Positions 18,761 to 27,600 of a stretch of DNA of 64,000 nucleotides are shown in pieces. The position numbers and the translations under genes are program-made. Source of the DNA: SVTX01 sp045588675 (lineage in GTDB: Bacteria > Bacillota > Clostridia > Oscillospirales > CAG-272); assembly GCA_045588675.1 (NCBI GenBank), contig JAZNER010000071.1, positions 9,925-73,924 of the forward strand, read 5' to 3'. The notes under the pieces are model-generated. The model searched no databases and was not told the DNA's origin. It saw nothing but the letters and a program-made list of their open reading frames with translations. Positions within the stretch are counted from its first letter, which is position 1, and each line of letters starts with the position of its first letter.

Positions 18761-18795
18761 AAAAAAGCGGTTGAGCAAATGCTCAACCGCTTTTT
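18761..18795. terminator. Bidirectional terminator between adh and serA
   Basis: A near-perfect stem (AAGCGGTTGAGCA with its complement) flanked by A-run and T-run serves the convergent genes on both sides. Confidence 0.9.
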
Positions 18796-18796
18796 A

Positions 18797-19954
18797 TCAT
18801 ATTACTCTTACACGCATAATTCCTTCGATTTGCGAAAGCTTTTCGCGAGATGCGCTTGAAACCTCAACGTTTGTATCAAGCAAGGTATATGCCACATCTC
18901 CGCGCGACTTGTTTGTAAGGTTTTCAATATTAATTCCCTCTTGAGAGCAAATTGAAGTAATATTGGAAATCATAGCAGGAATGTTCTTATGAAGAACACA
19001 AAGACGTGATGTGCCTGTGCGAGGCATCGACACCGCGGGGAAGTTTACGCTGTTGCGGATATTTCCGTTTGCGATATAATCAGACAGCTCCTGCGCCGCC
19101 ATAACCGCACAGTTGTCCTCACTTTCCTCAGTAGATGCTCCAAGGTGAGGGATTGCAACAACACCCGAAACATTCAAAAGCTCAGCACTTGGGAAGTCGG
19201 TAACATAAGCCGCTACCTTACCCGAAGCAAGTGCTTCCTTTATGTCGTCGGCAACGACCAGATCTCCCCTTGCAAAGTTGAGAATTCTGACGCCGTCCTT
19301 CATTTTCGCAATAGTTTCTTTATTGATCATTCCCTTTGTCTGAGGAGTTGAGGGAACGTGGAGCGTTATATAATCAGAGCAAGCGTAAATATCGTCATAT
19401 GTAGCCGCCTTGTTGATGTGATGGTTCAAATTCCAAGCCGCTTCAACAGACAGGAAGGGGTCACAGCCAACAACGTCCATACGGAGATGCACAGCGGTGT
19501 TTGCAACCATTCCGCCAATCGCTCCAAGACCGATTACACCGAGTGTTTTTCCTGCAACCTCAACACCTGCGAAGTTGCCCTTGCCCTTTTCAACCTGCTT
19601 TGCAACGTCATCCTTCAATCCGTTTGCCCATTGAACTCCGCCCACAACATTACGGGACGCAAGCATAAGTCCGCAAATAACAAGCTCCTTTACCGCATTG
19701 GCATTTGCACCCGGAGTGTTGAAAACTACAATTCCCGCCTCAGTGCAACGGTCGATCGGGATATTGTTGACGCCTGCACCCGCGCGGGCAATCGCGCGAA
19801 GCTCGGGGTTAAACTCCATTTCAAGCATATTTGCCGAGCGAACCATTATTCCGTATGGCGCGTCAACATCCTCGCCTACATTAAACAGCTTGCGGTCGAG
19901 CTTATCCGTGCCGACCTTGGCTATTTTGTTTAAAAGCTTTATATTCTTAATCAT
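18797..19954 (-). CDS. serA: D-3-phosphoglycerate dehydrogenase
   Basis: SerA catalyses the first step of serine synthesis. The 385-residue protein has the catalytic/NAD domains with GLGAIGGMVA (Rossmann), ARAGAGVNNIP, and the HLGASTEES catalytic His region, and ends with a C-terminal ACT domain (LCVLHKNIPAMISNIT) that usually binds serine for feedback control. It lies 24 bases after serC on the same strand. Confidence 0.95.
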   Translation of the reverse strand: MIKNIKLLNKIAKVGTDKLDRKLFNVGEDVDAPYGIMVRSANMLEMEFNPELRAIARAGAGVNNIPIDRCTEAGIVVFNTPGANANAVKELVICGLMLASRNVVGGVQWANGLKDDVAKQVEKGKGNFAGVEVAGKTLGVIGLGAIGGMVANTAVHLRMDVVGCDPFLSVEAAWNLNHHINKAATYDDIYACSDYITLHVPSTPQTKGMINKETIAKMKDGVRILNFARGDLVVADDIKEALASGKVAAYVTDFPSAELLNVSGVVAIPHLGASTEESEDNCAVMAAQELSDYIANGNIRNSVNFPAVSMPRTGTSRLCVLHKNIPAMISNITSICSQEGINIENLTNKSRGDVAYTLLDTNVEVSSASREKLSQIEGIMRVRVI

Positions 19955-19978
19955 AGCATTAATTCCCTTTCAAAATGA

Positions 19979-21076
19979 TTACGCCTTTGGGTTTTCCTCG
20001 GCAAACTTCTTCATAAAGGCAACGAGCGCCTCAACTCCCTCGTAAGGCATAGCGTTGTAAATTGAAGCTCTCATACCGCCAACGGAACGGTGTCCCTTGA
20101 GGTTTTTAAGTCCTGCCTTGCCTGCCTCGCTTGCGAACTTCTTGTCAAGCTCCGCGTCGCCCGTTACGAATGTTACATTCATCATAGAGCGAGAGCTTTT
20201 CTTGACAGGAGCTGTGTAATAATCCTGACTGTCAAGATAATCGTAAAGAAGATTTGCCTTCTTTTCGTTCATCTTCTTCATCTCGTCAAGACCGCCGAGG
20301 CTCTCTATCCAATCATAAACAAGTCCTGCCATATAAATCGCATAGCAAGGAGGAGTGTTATACATTGAGTCGTTATCAGCCATAACCTTCCAGTCAAGCA
20401 TAGTGGGAGCATTCTCTTCACAAAGACCGAGCAAGTCCTCACGCACGATTACAAGTGTAAGTCCTGCGGGAGCCATATTCTTTTGCGCGCCTGCATAAAT
20501 CACACCGAATTTTGTTACATCAACAGGCTCTGAAATAATGCAGGAGGAAAGGTCAGCAACAAGTGGAACATCTCCGCAGTCGGGAATATAGGAATACTTT
20601 GTTCCGTAAATCGTATTGTTAAAGCAGATATGCAAGTAAGATGCGTCCTGGTCAACCATATCCTTGGTTATTGTGGGAACATGGTCAAAATTATCGTCCT
20701 TTGTCGTTGCGATACACTTTACATTGTAGCCCATCTTCTGAGCTTCCTTATACGCCTTGCCCGAGAACTGTCCCGACACTGCATAAAGTCCCTTCTTTGA
20801 GGGAGCGCGATTAATCAGGTTAAGCGGAACACAGGAGAACTGTGTAGAAGCTCCGCCCTGAAGGAATAGCACCTTATAATTATCGGGAATGTTCATAAGA
20901 GAGCGCAATTTTTTCTCTGCCGCCTCAATAATTGCCTCATAGTCGGGTGAGCGGTGGCTCATCTCCATAACCGACATACCCGAGGAGCCGTAACAAACGA
21001 GCTCGTCTGCCGCGCGCTCAAGTACGGGGAGCGGAAGCATAGAAGGACCTGCTGAAAAGTTAAATACTCTGTTCAT
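19979..21076 (-). CDS. serC: Phosphoserine aminotransferase
   Basis: SerC converts phosphohydroxypyruvate to phosphoserine. The start is the ATG at 21076 (MNRVFNFSAGPSMLP), 9 bases after GGAGG. PLP-binding features include the region YAGAQKNMAPAGL with the Schiff-base lysine. The family C-terminus GHRSVGGMRASIYNAMP is intact. It leads the serC-serA operon; serB is not in this window. Confidence 0.96.
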   Translation of the reverse strand: MNRVFNFSAGPSMLPLPVLERAADELVCYGSSGMSVMEMSHRSPDYEAIIEAAEKKLRSLMNIPDNYKVLFLQGGASTQFSCVPLNLINRAPSKKGLYAVSGQFSGKAYKEAQKMGYNVKCIATTKDDNFDHVPTITKDMVDQDASYLHICFNNTIYGTKYSYIPDCGDVPLVADLSSCIISEPVDVTKFGVIYAGAQKNMAPAGLTLVIVREDLLGLCEENAPTMLDWKVMADNDSMYNTPPCYAIYMAGLVYDWIESLGGLDEMKKMNEKKANLLYDYLDSQDYYTAPVKKSSRSMMNVTFVTGDAELDKKFASEAGKAGLKNLKGHRSVGGMRASIYNAMPYEGVEALVAFMKKFAEENPKA

Positions 21077-21122
21077 AATATTGAACCTCCGATTTTTGTT
21101 AGAAATATTAGAAATTATTACT

Positions 21123-21151
21123 ATTATATACCTATTTTTTTGTTTCGTCAA
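21123..21151 (-). promoter_or_regulatory. Promoter of serC-serA
   Basis: TTGACG and TATAAT with a 17-bp spacer on the minus strand, about 50 bp before the serC ATG. Confidence 0.75.
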
Positions 21152-21264
21152 GAGATTTTATCAAATTAAAGCACTAAACTGTCAATATTTGTAGAAACTT
21201 ACACAAAACTTTTTTGTGTGAAAATAATTTTGTTAATTTTGTTGCAGAAAACAAGGCGAAACAC

Positions 21265-21292
21265 AAAAGGGCAGAAAATTCTGCCCTCTTTT
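21265..21292 (-). terminator. Terminator after the small membrane protein gene
   Basis: A stem of AGGGCAGAA with its complement ends in a T-tract on the plus strand and an A-rich/T-rich flank on the other, so it can act in both directions. Confidence 0.75.
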
Positions 21293-21294
21293 AA

Positions 21295-21531
21295 TTATTC
21301 CTCGTCGTCCTTGATAACGATTTCCTCTTCGACCTCTTTGTTTGCATTTTCGTCAATGTGAAGAGCCTTCGTCACCTTTTTCTTTGCGCGTCTTACAAAA
21401 ATTACAACAGCCGCGCCAAGCGCAATTGCAACGGTGCTTATTGAAACAAGCAGAGTTGAAACGGCTGACGGGTCTATATATGCCGCGTTTACATTAGTCA
21501 AAAGCTGTTTTGCCAAATCAAAAATAAACAT
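21295..21531 (-). CDS. Small single-pass membrane protein, unknown
   Basis: A 78-residue protein with one TM helix (about residues 24-46, VSTLLVSISTVAIALGAAVV), a basic stretch RRAKKKVTK just after it, and a highly acidic C-terminus. It has its own promoter and a terminator, so it is probably a real gene. No family was recognised. Its position downstream of the YidC-TagF fusion gene may hint at an envelope role, but that is only inference. Confidence 0.6.
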   Translation of the reverse strand: MFIFDLAKQLLTNVNAAYIDPSAVSTLLVSISTVAIALGAAVVIFVRRAKKKVTKALHIDENANKEVEEEIVIKDDEE

Positions 21532-21578
21532 TTTCTTTTCCTCTTTGATAATCTTTATAATTTTAACCTGTAAGTCTA

Positions 21579-21607
21579 ATTATATCACCGCAAAAGGTCT
21601 TTGTCAA
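21579..21607 (-). promoter_or_regulatory. Promoter of the small membrane protein gene
   Basis: TTGACA, 17 bp, TATAAT on the minus strand, about 50 bp before the ATG at 21531. Confidence 0.75.
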
Positions 21608-21617
21608 CAAAAATATT

Positions 21618-23687
21618 CTATTTGCCGCTTGATTTTTTCCCTGTCAGCTTACTAAGGATATACCTCGCTCCGACCTTGTTTGACGAGCCTACATTATAAA
21701 CCGCGCACTCGAGCGCTCTGTTTATCTTATCCTCATATTCTGTGCCGTTTTCGAGCATTTCGGAGATGTATCTGCTAATATTTTTGACCTCGTCCTTTTC
21801 AATAGAAATGCCGATTTCGTCACGCAAGGTAATCTCAATAGGCTCACAGCCTATCTTCTCCCAGTTTTCATTCAAAACCTTCATTTTGGTATTGATAAAC
21901 AGCGTCGGTCGTTTTGTTGCAAAGCTGAACTCAAACGAAATTCCCGACCAGTCGGTAATCATTATATCCGAAGAGTAAATTGACTTATTGCTTGAAAAAT
22001 CAAGCTCAAAGGTAAGCCCCTCGCCAACCTTATCTGCCCACTTGTCAACCGTCGCCTGCATTCTTGCTCCGTATCTCTTGACATATTCGGGGTGAGGACG
22101 GACTGTAATGTGATAATCGTCGCACAGCAAGCCCTCGAGAAGTGTATCAATACACGAGTCAAGAATATTGTCCTCGTTCCATGTCGGAGCAATCAATATC
22201 TCTTTTCTTCCGCTTGTTTTATGAGTTTTCCTTTCGGCTTCTCCGACCTCGATCAAGTCGTCAAGTAAGGGGTAGCCAAATTCGACAAGCTCCTTTTCCT
22301 TCAAGCCGTAACACTTTTCTGTCGCTCTGACCTCACGGGCAATATGCTCACCTGCACAGAAAACCGTATCAAAGGCGTCAAGCGAGCCCTCTCTCATTCC
22401 CATATGCATACTCATAAGCGCGTGAGGAATGTAAACATACTCAATGTCGTTGCTCATAATCGACCTTTTAAGATAATATTTATCAAGATCGGGCGTCGTC
22501 ATAACTATCATATCACATTCAAGCTTCATCATAAGCGGAATCGTCTTTTTAACGCCGATATAGTAAGGCTTGATTTGCTTATTGCTCTTGGCAATCTCAA
22601 AAATTACATCATTCGGGTCATTTGTAACATAGTGGATTATAATGCTTGACCTTTTTGTCAGCTCCTCAATAAGTCCCTTGAAATACTTATAAAATCCGCT
22701 CTTTTCGGAATAAATTACAAGGTGCTTGTTGACGATCTTGAAAAATCTCCTGTAATCCTGACGCTCTCTCCTTTTGTTCTCGCGCGCACTCGGGTCTTTT
22801 TTATCCTTAGGCTCAAGCTCCTCAAGCCTGCGAAGCTCCTCACGGCTTCTCTCAAGCGCGGGGTAATCAACATATTTTTTCGGATTGATAACAGCGTTCA
22901 AGATGTAAAGCTGGAGCACCGACAAAACATTTCCCGCGATCCAATAAAGCGCAATTCCCGCAGGCACGAAGCAACCGAGATAAACCGACAGACAGACCGA
23001 AAAGACCATAATTCCGTATTGGTTCCATTTTCCCTGCTCGTGCTGAAGAACATTCGCCCTGTTTTGCGCAAAGCACAAATAAAACGAGGACGCTCCCGCG
23101 ATTACAGGCACAAGCGAATAAATTCCCCAAACCGCCACAGGCACCGATGTCAGATCAAGAGATAAAAATGACAGGTCAAGCGTTCTTATCGCCTCGCTGT
23201 AAGCAGAAAAATCAATTATGTTCGGAATGCTTTTCCACTGTCTGATTATTTGAAGCTCATAGGACGACGACTCCGTGCTTATCTTCAAAATATCCGCCAT
23301 CTGCAACACTGTCGCCTCATCAATACCCAAAAGATATGTCAGGGGTCTGTTTATAATGTAAACCACACCCAAAAGCAAGAGGATTTGCAAAAGCAGTGGC
23401 ACGAGAGATAGCATTGGGCGGTATTTTGCCTTTTTGAAGAGCTTTGCCTGCTCCTCGGCAATCGTATCTCCGTCGCCGTAATATTTAACCTTTAAAAAGT
23501 TGATTTCGGGCTGAATCTTTACCATCAGAATAGAATTCTTATGAATCCAGACCGAAAGAGGCAAAAGTACGATTTTAGTCACCAGAGTGAAAAGCAAAAT
23601 CGCTATTCCGTAATTCCCTACTATCTCCCAGCACAGCTTCATCAGCGCTCCGAGAGGAATACAAATATAATATAAAAGCGTATCCAT
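21618..23687 (-). CDS. YidC/Oxa1 domain fused to TagB/TagF-like glycerophosphotransferase domain
   Basis: Residues 1 to about 270 resemble a YidC/Oxa1/SpoIIIJ membrane insertase: an opening TM, AILLFTLVTKIVLLPLSVW, a cytoplasmic KIQPEINFLK loop, and later TMs ending LYWIAGNVLSVLQLY. After a charged linker (about residues 285-315) residues about 320-680 resemble CDP-glycerol glycerophosphotransferases (TagB/TagF), with IAPTWNEDN, ITVRPHPEY and the SSDIMITDWSGISFEFSF motif. The unusual fusion suggests a wall- or lipoteichoic-acid-type polymerase anchored or fed through a YidC-like module. The next gene is an LtaS/sulfatase-fold protein, supporting an envelope polymer role. Single open frame, GGAG SD. 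Confidence 0.85.
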   Translation of the reverse strand: MDTLLYYICIPLGALMKLCWEIVGNYGIAILLFTLVTKIVLLPLSVWIHKNSILMVKIQPEINFLKVKYYGDGDTIAEEQAKLFKKAKYRPMLSLVPLLLQILLLLGVVYIINRPLTYLLGIDEATVLQMADILKISTESSSYELQIIRQWKSIPNIIDFSAYSEAIRTLDLSFLSLDLTSVPVAVWGIYSLVPVIAGASSFYLCFAQNRANVLQHEQGKWNQYGIMVFSVCLSVYLGCFVPAGIALYWIAGNVLSVLQLYILNAVINPKKYVDYPALERSREELRRLEELEPKDKKDPSARENKRRERQDYRRFFKIVNKHLVIYSEKSGFYKYFKGLIEELTKRSSIIIHYVTNDPNDVIFEIAKSNKQIKPYYIGVKKTIPLMMKLECDMIVMTTPDLDKYYLKRSIMSNDIEYVYIPHALMSMHMGMREGSLDAFDTVFCAGEHIAREVRATEKCYGLKEKELVEFGYPLLDDLIEVGEAERKTHKTSGRKEILIAPTWNEDNILDSCIDTLLEGLLCDDYHITVRPHPEYVKRYGARMQATVDKWADKVGEGLTFELDFSSNKSIYSSDIMITDWSGISFEFSFATKRPTLFINTKMKVLNENWEKIGCEPIEITLRDEIGISIEKDEVKNISRYISEMLENGTEYEDKINRALECAVYNVGSSNKVGARYILSKLTGKKSSGK

Positions 23688-23707
23688 TTATCTTCTCCGC
23701 CACAAAT

Positions 23708-25525
23708 TTATTTGACAATGTCGGTGCTATTGGCTATCTCCCAATTATCTCCGTCGTTTGCCGTTCCTCTAATCCTGTATTCGACAAGCTTGTTATATTT
23801 ATAGCCGTTGTTTGTTTTGTTTCTATAGACCTCGAACAAAAATCTCCTTACTCTGTCCTCACCCTCAGGAATATCAAAGAAGGAATCTCCTCTCTTTTTG
23901 TCAAGCATTCCCTCAGACTCATAAATCGTCGCCCAAAGCTCGTCCTGCGAAATTTGCGAGCTTGAGGTCTTGAGCGCCATACCGCTCTCTCCGCTCTTTT
24001 TGAACAGCATAGCGGTAACTCGCGTTCCGTCGTCATCGCGTCTGTCCGTTTCGCCAATAAGCTTACTGTCGCTCAGAATTGCGCCGTGGTCGCCTGTTAT
24101 TATGATAGTCGCGTCATCATATAAGCCAAGCCTCTTCATTTCATCAATATACTGATAGATAAATTCAAAGGTAAGCTCTATATTTTCAATCGTGCTTTTT
24201 GTAGTATCGTGACAGCCGTACAGATGGATAAAGGTAAACTGTCCTCGGCTCTTGACTGTTGAAAGCCCTGCCTCTGACAAGCGTTCAAGCGACAGAGAGG
24301 TGCTGTTCTCGTCAACTGTGTACATATCGTCGTCGCCCCTGTAGATAGCGTGAGCATTGAAATCGGGAGTGCTGAGATAACCCGCCCAGCTCTTCGCGAC
24401 AAAGGGCAAATGAGAGTTGAGCGACAGCCGTATCATATCCCAAGACAGAGCAATTTTGCTGTCTATATAATACATATCGATATCAGATGTGTTAGAAGCA
24501 TACTTGGACAGAACAGCTGCATCGTGGTAGGCGTAATTCTTTTCCGTATAGAGATTGATGTTATATCCGCTATTTTTGAGCGTTTGCAAATGTCCGCCCT
24601 TTGAATAAATTTCTTTAAAATTCTGCTCCTTTGATTTTGTCAAATCAGCCTCATATCCCGTAAGAATAGACATAACGGCAGGATAGGTCCTGCAATAAAG
24701 GCTCGTATAATCATCATAGTAGGTAAAGCCGTCGAGCCTATCAAAAAACTCAGGCTGCTCTGCCGCCATTTTTCTGTAATATTTTGCATCGAAGCGGTCA
24801 ACTATGAAAAAGACAATATTATTTTTATCTGCAAGCGTGTTAAAATTCTCGTATGTCAGGACGGTTTCATCAAAATCCACTTTTCCTGATTTATCCCCCT
24901 GTGCTTCATCTCCTCTCGCCGTTACGTTTAGATAAACGTCACTTGTTAGAGAAAGCGTAGCAAAGCTGATTATCTGAGCTCCCAAAATAGCGATAAGCCC
25001 AACATTGAAGGCAGTCATTATCGCTTCTATGTGCTTTTTACGAAGAAAAATGACCGCGCATATTATTCCTGCACCGACTGCAAGCCAAATCAAAGCATTT
25101 ATAATTATCACTCCGATTGACGCGCTTGCCGTTCCGACACCGTCGCCCGCTACCGCATTAATTCCAAGATTAAGATAATTTCTCTGCACGAAGAACATAA
25201 GGCTGAGCCAGACAATCACTCCAGAGGTAATTTCATAGGCTTTGCCGTCAATCAGCATTAAGGATACAAAAATCACAGATGCAAACAGGAGAGAAAAAAT
25301 GGCGCAAAGCGCAAAAAAATCGCCGAGCGAAAACAAAAACTCCTGCATATTCGAGTAATATATTTCAAACGGGCCGAAAAAGCAAACCGTCAAGGGCGCT
25401 GTAAGAGAGAGCAAAAGGGCTGGCAATATCTTCTTTTGCACAGAGTATTTACGCTCAGTCCTTTGGGCTTTTTGAGTGCCTTTGCCGTTGTTTTTTATAG
25501 CCTTGCGAGAGCTTTGGGAACTCAT
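23708..25525 (-). CDS. Membrane-anchored sulfatase/LtaS-fold protein
   Basis: The 605-residue protein has four to five TM helices in the first 190 residues and an extracellular alkaline-phosphatase-superfamily domain. It shows NIVFFIVDRFDAKYY, with an Asp metal ligand, YCRTYPAVMSILTG, where the catalytic Thr/Ser/Cys would lie, and TIIITGDHGA near the C-terminus. LtaS-type enzymes add glycerophosphate to lipids, and others in the fold add phosphoethanolamine. It ends 20 bases before the YidC-TagF fusion and is probably co-transcribed with it. Substrate is uncertain. Confidence 0.8.
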   Translation of the reverse strand: MSSQSSRKAIKNNGKGTQKAQRTERKYSVQKKILPALLLSLTAPLTVCFFGPFEIYYSNMQEFLFSLGDFFALCAIFSLLFASVIFVSLMLIDGKAYEITSGVIVWLSLMFFVQRNYLNLGINAVAGDGVGTASASIGVIIINALIWLAVGAGIICAVIFLRKKHIEAIMTAFNVGLIAILGAQIISFATLSLTSDVYLNVTARGDEAQGDKSGKVDFDETVLTYENFNTLADKNNIVFFIVDRFDAKYYRKMAAEQPEFFDRLDGFTYYDDYTSLYCRTYPAVMSILTGYEADLTKSKEQNFKEIYSKGGHLQTLKNSGYNINLYTEKNYAYHDAAVLSKYASNTSDIDMYYIDSKIALSWDMIRLSLNSHLPFVAKSWAGYLSTPDFNAHAIYRGDDDMYTVDENSTSLSLERLSEAGLSTVKSRGQFTFIHLYGCHDTTKSTIENIELTFEFIYQYIDEMKRLGLYDDATIIITGDHGAILSDSKLIGETDRRDDDGTRVTAMLFKKSGESGMALKTSSSQISQDELWATIYESEGMLDKKRGDSFFDIPEGEDRVRRFLFEVYRNKTNNGYKYNKLVEYRIRGTANDGDNWEIANSTDIVK

Positions 25526-25588
25526 TTTTCAAAATCTCCTCAAAAATTAAAATTATATCTGAAATAAAGCACATTATATTTAATAATT

Positions 25589-25617
25589 ATGATACAACAA
25601 CATCTCTCTTTTGTCAA
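25589..25617 (-). promoter_or_regulatory. Promoter of the sulfatase-YidC/TagF unit
   Basis: TTGACA, 17 bp, TATCAT on the minus strand, about 65 bp upstream of the ATG at 25525. The remainder of the gap 25526-25847 holds only a weak hairpin and no gene. Confidence 0.65.
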
Positions 25618-25847
25618 GTGATTATATGTTAATTTTTACCACAGTGATAATTTGTCGAAAAAGATATTTTCCGCATAAAATGTAATAGAAGGTCGAAAAA
25701 CAGTAGGCCTTCTGTCCTGAAAAATTTCTGCAAGGATATTTTAATTTTGATGTTTAAACCGCTATGCCTTGCGGCAAAAATATTCCTGTAATCAAAAGAA
25801 ACAATCTTGCCGCGGGTGTGGCACAGAGTGGAAAGGAATGTTTTATA

Positions 25848-26303
25848 ATGATGCCGAATATCAGAAGAGGAGATATATTTTATGCCGATTTAAGTCCCGT
25901 TGTGGGCTCTGAGCAAGGCGGCTTGCGTCCGGTACTTATCATACAGAACGACGTTGGAAACCGTTACAGTCCAACGGTAATTGCCGCCGCCATAACCTCG
26001 CGAATGGGTAAAACAAGACTGCCGACTCACATTGACATTTTCGCAGACAGAGTGGGGCTTGCCAAGGATTCGGTTATCTTGCTCGAACAAATAAGAACGC
26101 TTGACAAGCGCAGGCTTAAAGAAAAAATGGGGCATCTTGACAACGCGGTCATGACACAGGTCAACAACGCAATCGCAGTAAGCTTCGGTCTTGGTATTGC
26201 CCCCGATTCTTATGTCGGCGAGATGGTCAGCAACAATCAATCGGGAGCAGTCGCCTCAACAGCCGAGCTTACAGGCGATAACGGTGGCTCTCTGCTCGGA
26301 TAA
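25848..26303 (+). CDS. mazF: MazF/PemK family endoribonuclease toxin
   Basis: The protein starts MMPNIRRGDIFYADL after AAAGGA. It shows the MazF fold motifs RRGDIFYADLSPVVGSEQGG and RPVLIIQND, and the RTLDKRRL and MGHLD segments. MazF cleaves single-stranded mRNA at short motifs. It is about 150 residues; the last 35 or so (SYVGEMVSNNQSG...) extend beyond the usual 115-residue MazF. No MazE-like antitoxin reading frame is visible just upstream, so the partner is missing, elsewhere, or very short. Confidence 0.9.
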   Translation: MMPNIRRGDIFYADLSPVVGSEQGGLRPVLIIQNDVGNRYSPTVIAAAITSRMGKTRLPTHIDIFADRVGLAKDSVILLEQIRTLDKRRLKEKMGHLDNAVMTQVNNAIAVSFGLGIAPDSYVGEMVSNNQSGAVASTAELTGDNGGSLLG

Positions 26304-26416
26304 TATATGCTTTTTAATCATTTTTTGCGGAATGATGCTCCTTGTGGGCATTATTCCGCAAAAGTTCGTAAATAAAGAAAAAAGTGAATTTTCTTGTAAA
26401 AATTTTGCTCTTTCTA

Positions 26417-26445
26417 TTGATTTTGGCTAAATTATGTGTTAAAAT
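26417..26445 (+). promoter_or_regulatory. Promoter of fba
   Basis: TTGATT, 17 bp, TAAAAT, about 57 bp before the ATG. The spacer strongly resembles that of the invertible promoter at 53776-53804. Confidence 0.7.
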
Positions 26446-26501
26446 ACTAATGTTAATCAAAATTCAGTAAAAAGACTTTGCTAAGAAAGGTACTAAAGAA
26501 C

Positions 26502-27461
26502 ATGGCACTTGTTACAACAAAAGAAATGTTTAAAAAGGCTTACGAGGGCGGCTACGCTATCGGTGCCTTTAACATCAACAATATGGAAATCGTGCAAGCC
26601 ATCACCGAAGCGGCAGGCGAGCTCAATTCTCCCGTTATTCTTCAGGTTTCGGCAGGAGCGCGCAAATATGCAAAGCAGGAATATCTCCTGGCTCTTGCAA
26701 ATGCGGCAATCAAGGACAGCGGTGTTGACCTCGCTCTCCACCTTGACCACGGCGCAGATTTTGAGATCTGCAAGGCTTGTATCGACGGTGGCTTTACATC
26801 TGTTATGATCGACGGCTCTCATCACTCCTTTGCCGACAATATTGAAGTTACCAAAAAGGTAGTTGAATACGCGCACGAGCGCGGTGTCGTTGTTGAGGGT
26901 GAGCTCGGCGTTCTCGCGGGCGTTGAGGACGATGTAGTTGCAGAGCATTCCTCTTACACCCGTCCCGACGAGGTTGAGGAATTCGTTACAAAGACAGGCG
27001 TTGACTCTCTTGCTATCTCTATCGGTACATCTCACGGAGCATATAAGTTCACTCCCAAGCAGTGCACAAGAAACGAGCAGGGTATTCTTGTTCCACCCCC
27101 ACTTCGCTTTGATATTCTTGAAGAAATCGAGAAAAGACTTCCCGCCTTCCCAATCGTTCTTCACGGTGCTTCCTCTGTTCCCCAGGAATGTGTTAAGGAA
27201 ATTAACGCTCTCGGCGGCAAGCTCCCCGACGCGGTAGGTATTCCCGAAGAGCAATTGCGCAAGGCCGCTTCTATGGCAGTTTGTAAGATAAATATCGACT
27301 CGGATATCCGTCTTGCTATGACAGCAGGTATCCGTCGCGTTATGAGCAATCAGCCTGATGTTTTTGACCCCAGAGCATATCTCACGGTAGCGCGTGCTGA
27401 GGTTAAGAAGATGGTTATGCACAAGATCCAGAACGTTCTCGGCTCTGCCAACACTCTTTAA
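26502..27461 (+). CDS. fba: Class II fructose-bisphosphate aldolase
   Basis: This zinc-dependent aldolase splits fructose-1,6-bisphosphate in glycolysis. The start MALVTTKEMF follows AAGAAAGG. The zinc ligand region LHLDHGAD, the EGELGVLAGVEDD loop, GTSHGAYKF and VLHGASSVPQE are all present. Length of 319 residues is normal. Single-gene unit with its own promoter and terminator. Confidence 0.96.
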   Translation: MALVTTKEMFKKAYEGGYAIGAFNINNMEIVQAITEAAGELNSPVILQVSAGARKYAKQEYLLALANAAIKDSGVDLALHLDHGADFEICKACIDGGFTSVMIDGSHHSFADNIEVTKKVVEYAHERGVVVEGELGVLAGVEDDVVAEHSSYTRPDEVEEFVTKTGVDSLAISIGTSHGAYKFTPKQCTRNEQGILVPPPLRFDILEEIEKRLPAFPIVLHGASSVPQECVKEINALGGKLPDAVGIPEEQLRKAASMAVCKINIDSDIRLAMTAGIRRVMSNQPDVFDPRAYLTVARAEVKKMVMHKIQNVLGSANTL

Positions 27462-27528
27462 TCAGAAGGATAATCCGACAGGACGGCAGATAAGCTCTCC
27501 GCTTTTTATGCAAAAAATTTTCAACCTA

Positions 27529-27557
27529 CAGGCTTTGACTTTCCGCGTCAAAGCCTG
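27529..27557 (+). terminator. Hairpin after fba
   Basis: An 11-bp stem CAGGCTTTGAC/GTCAAAGCCTG with a 7-base loop, followed by a short T-containing stretch. Confidence 0.6.
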
Positions 27558-27600
27558 AATGTTTATAAAATGTGTTTATAAAAGTTATAAAAGGTTATAT

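Noticed and set aside
26493..27422. 309-codon antisense frame opposite fba
   Set aside because: It is an open shadow of a strongly conserved aldolase gene, with no SD or recognisable domain.
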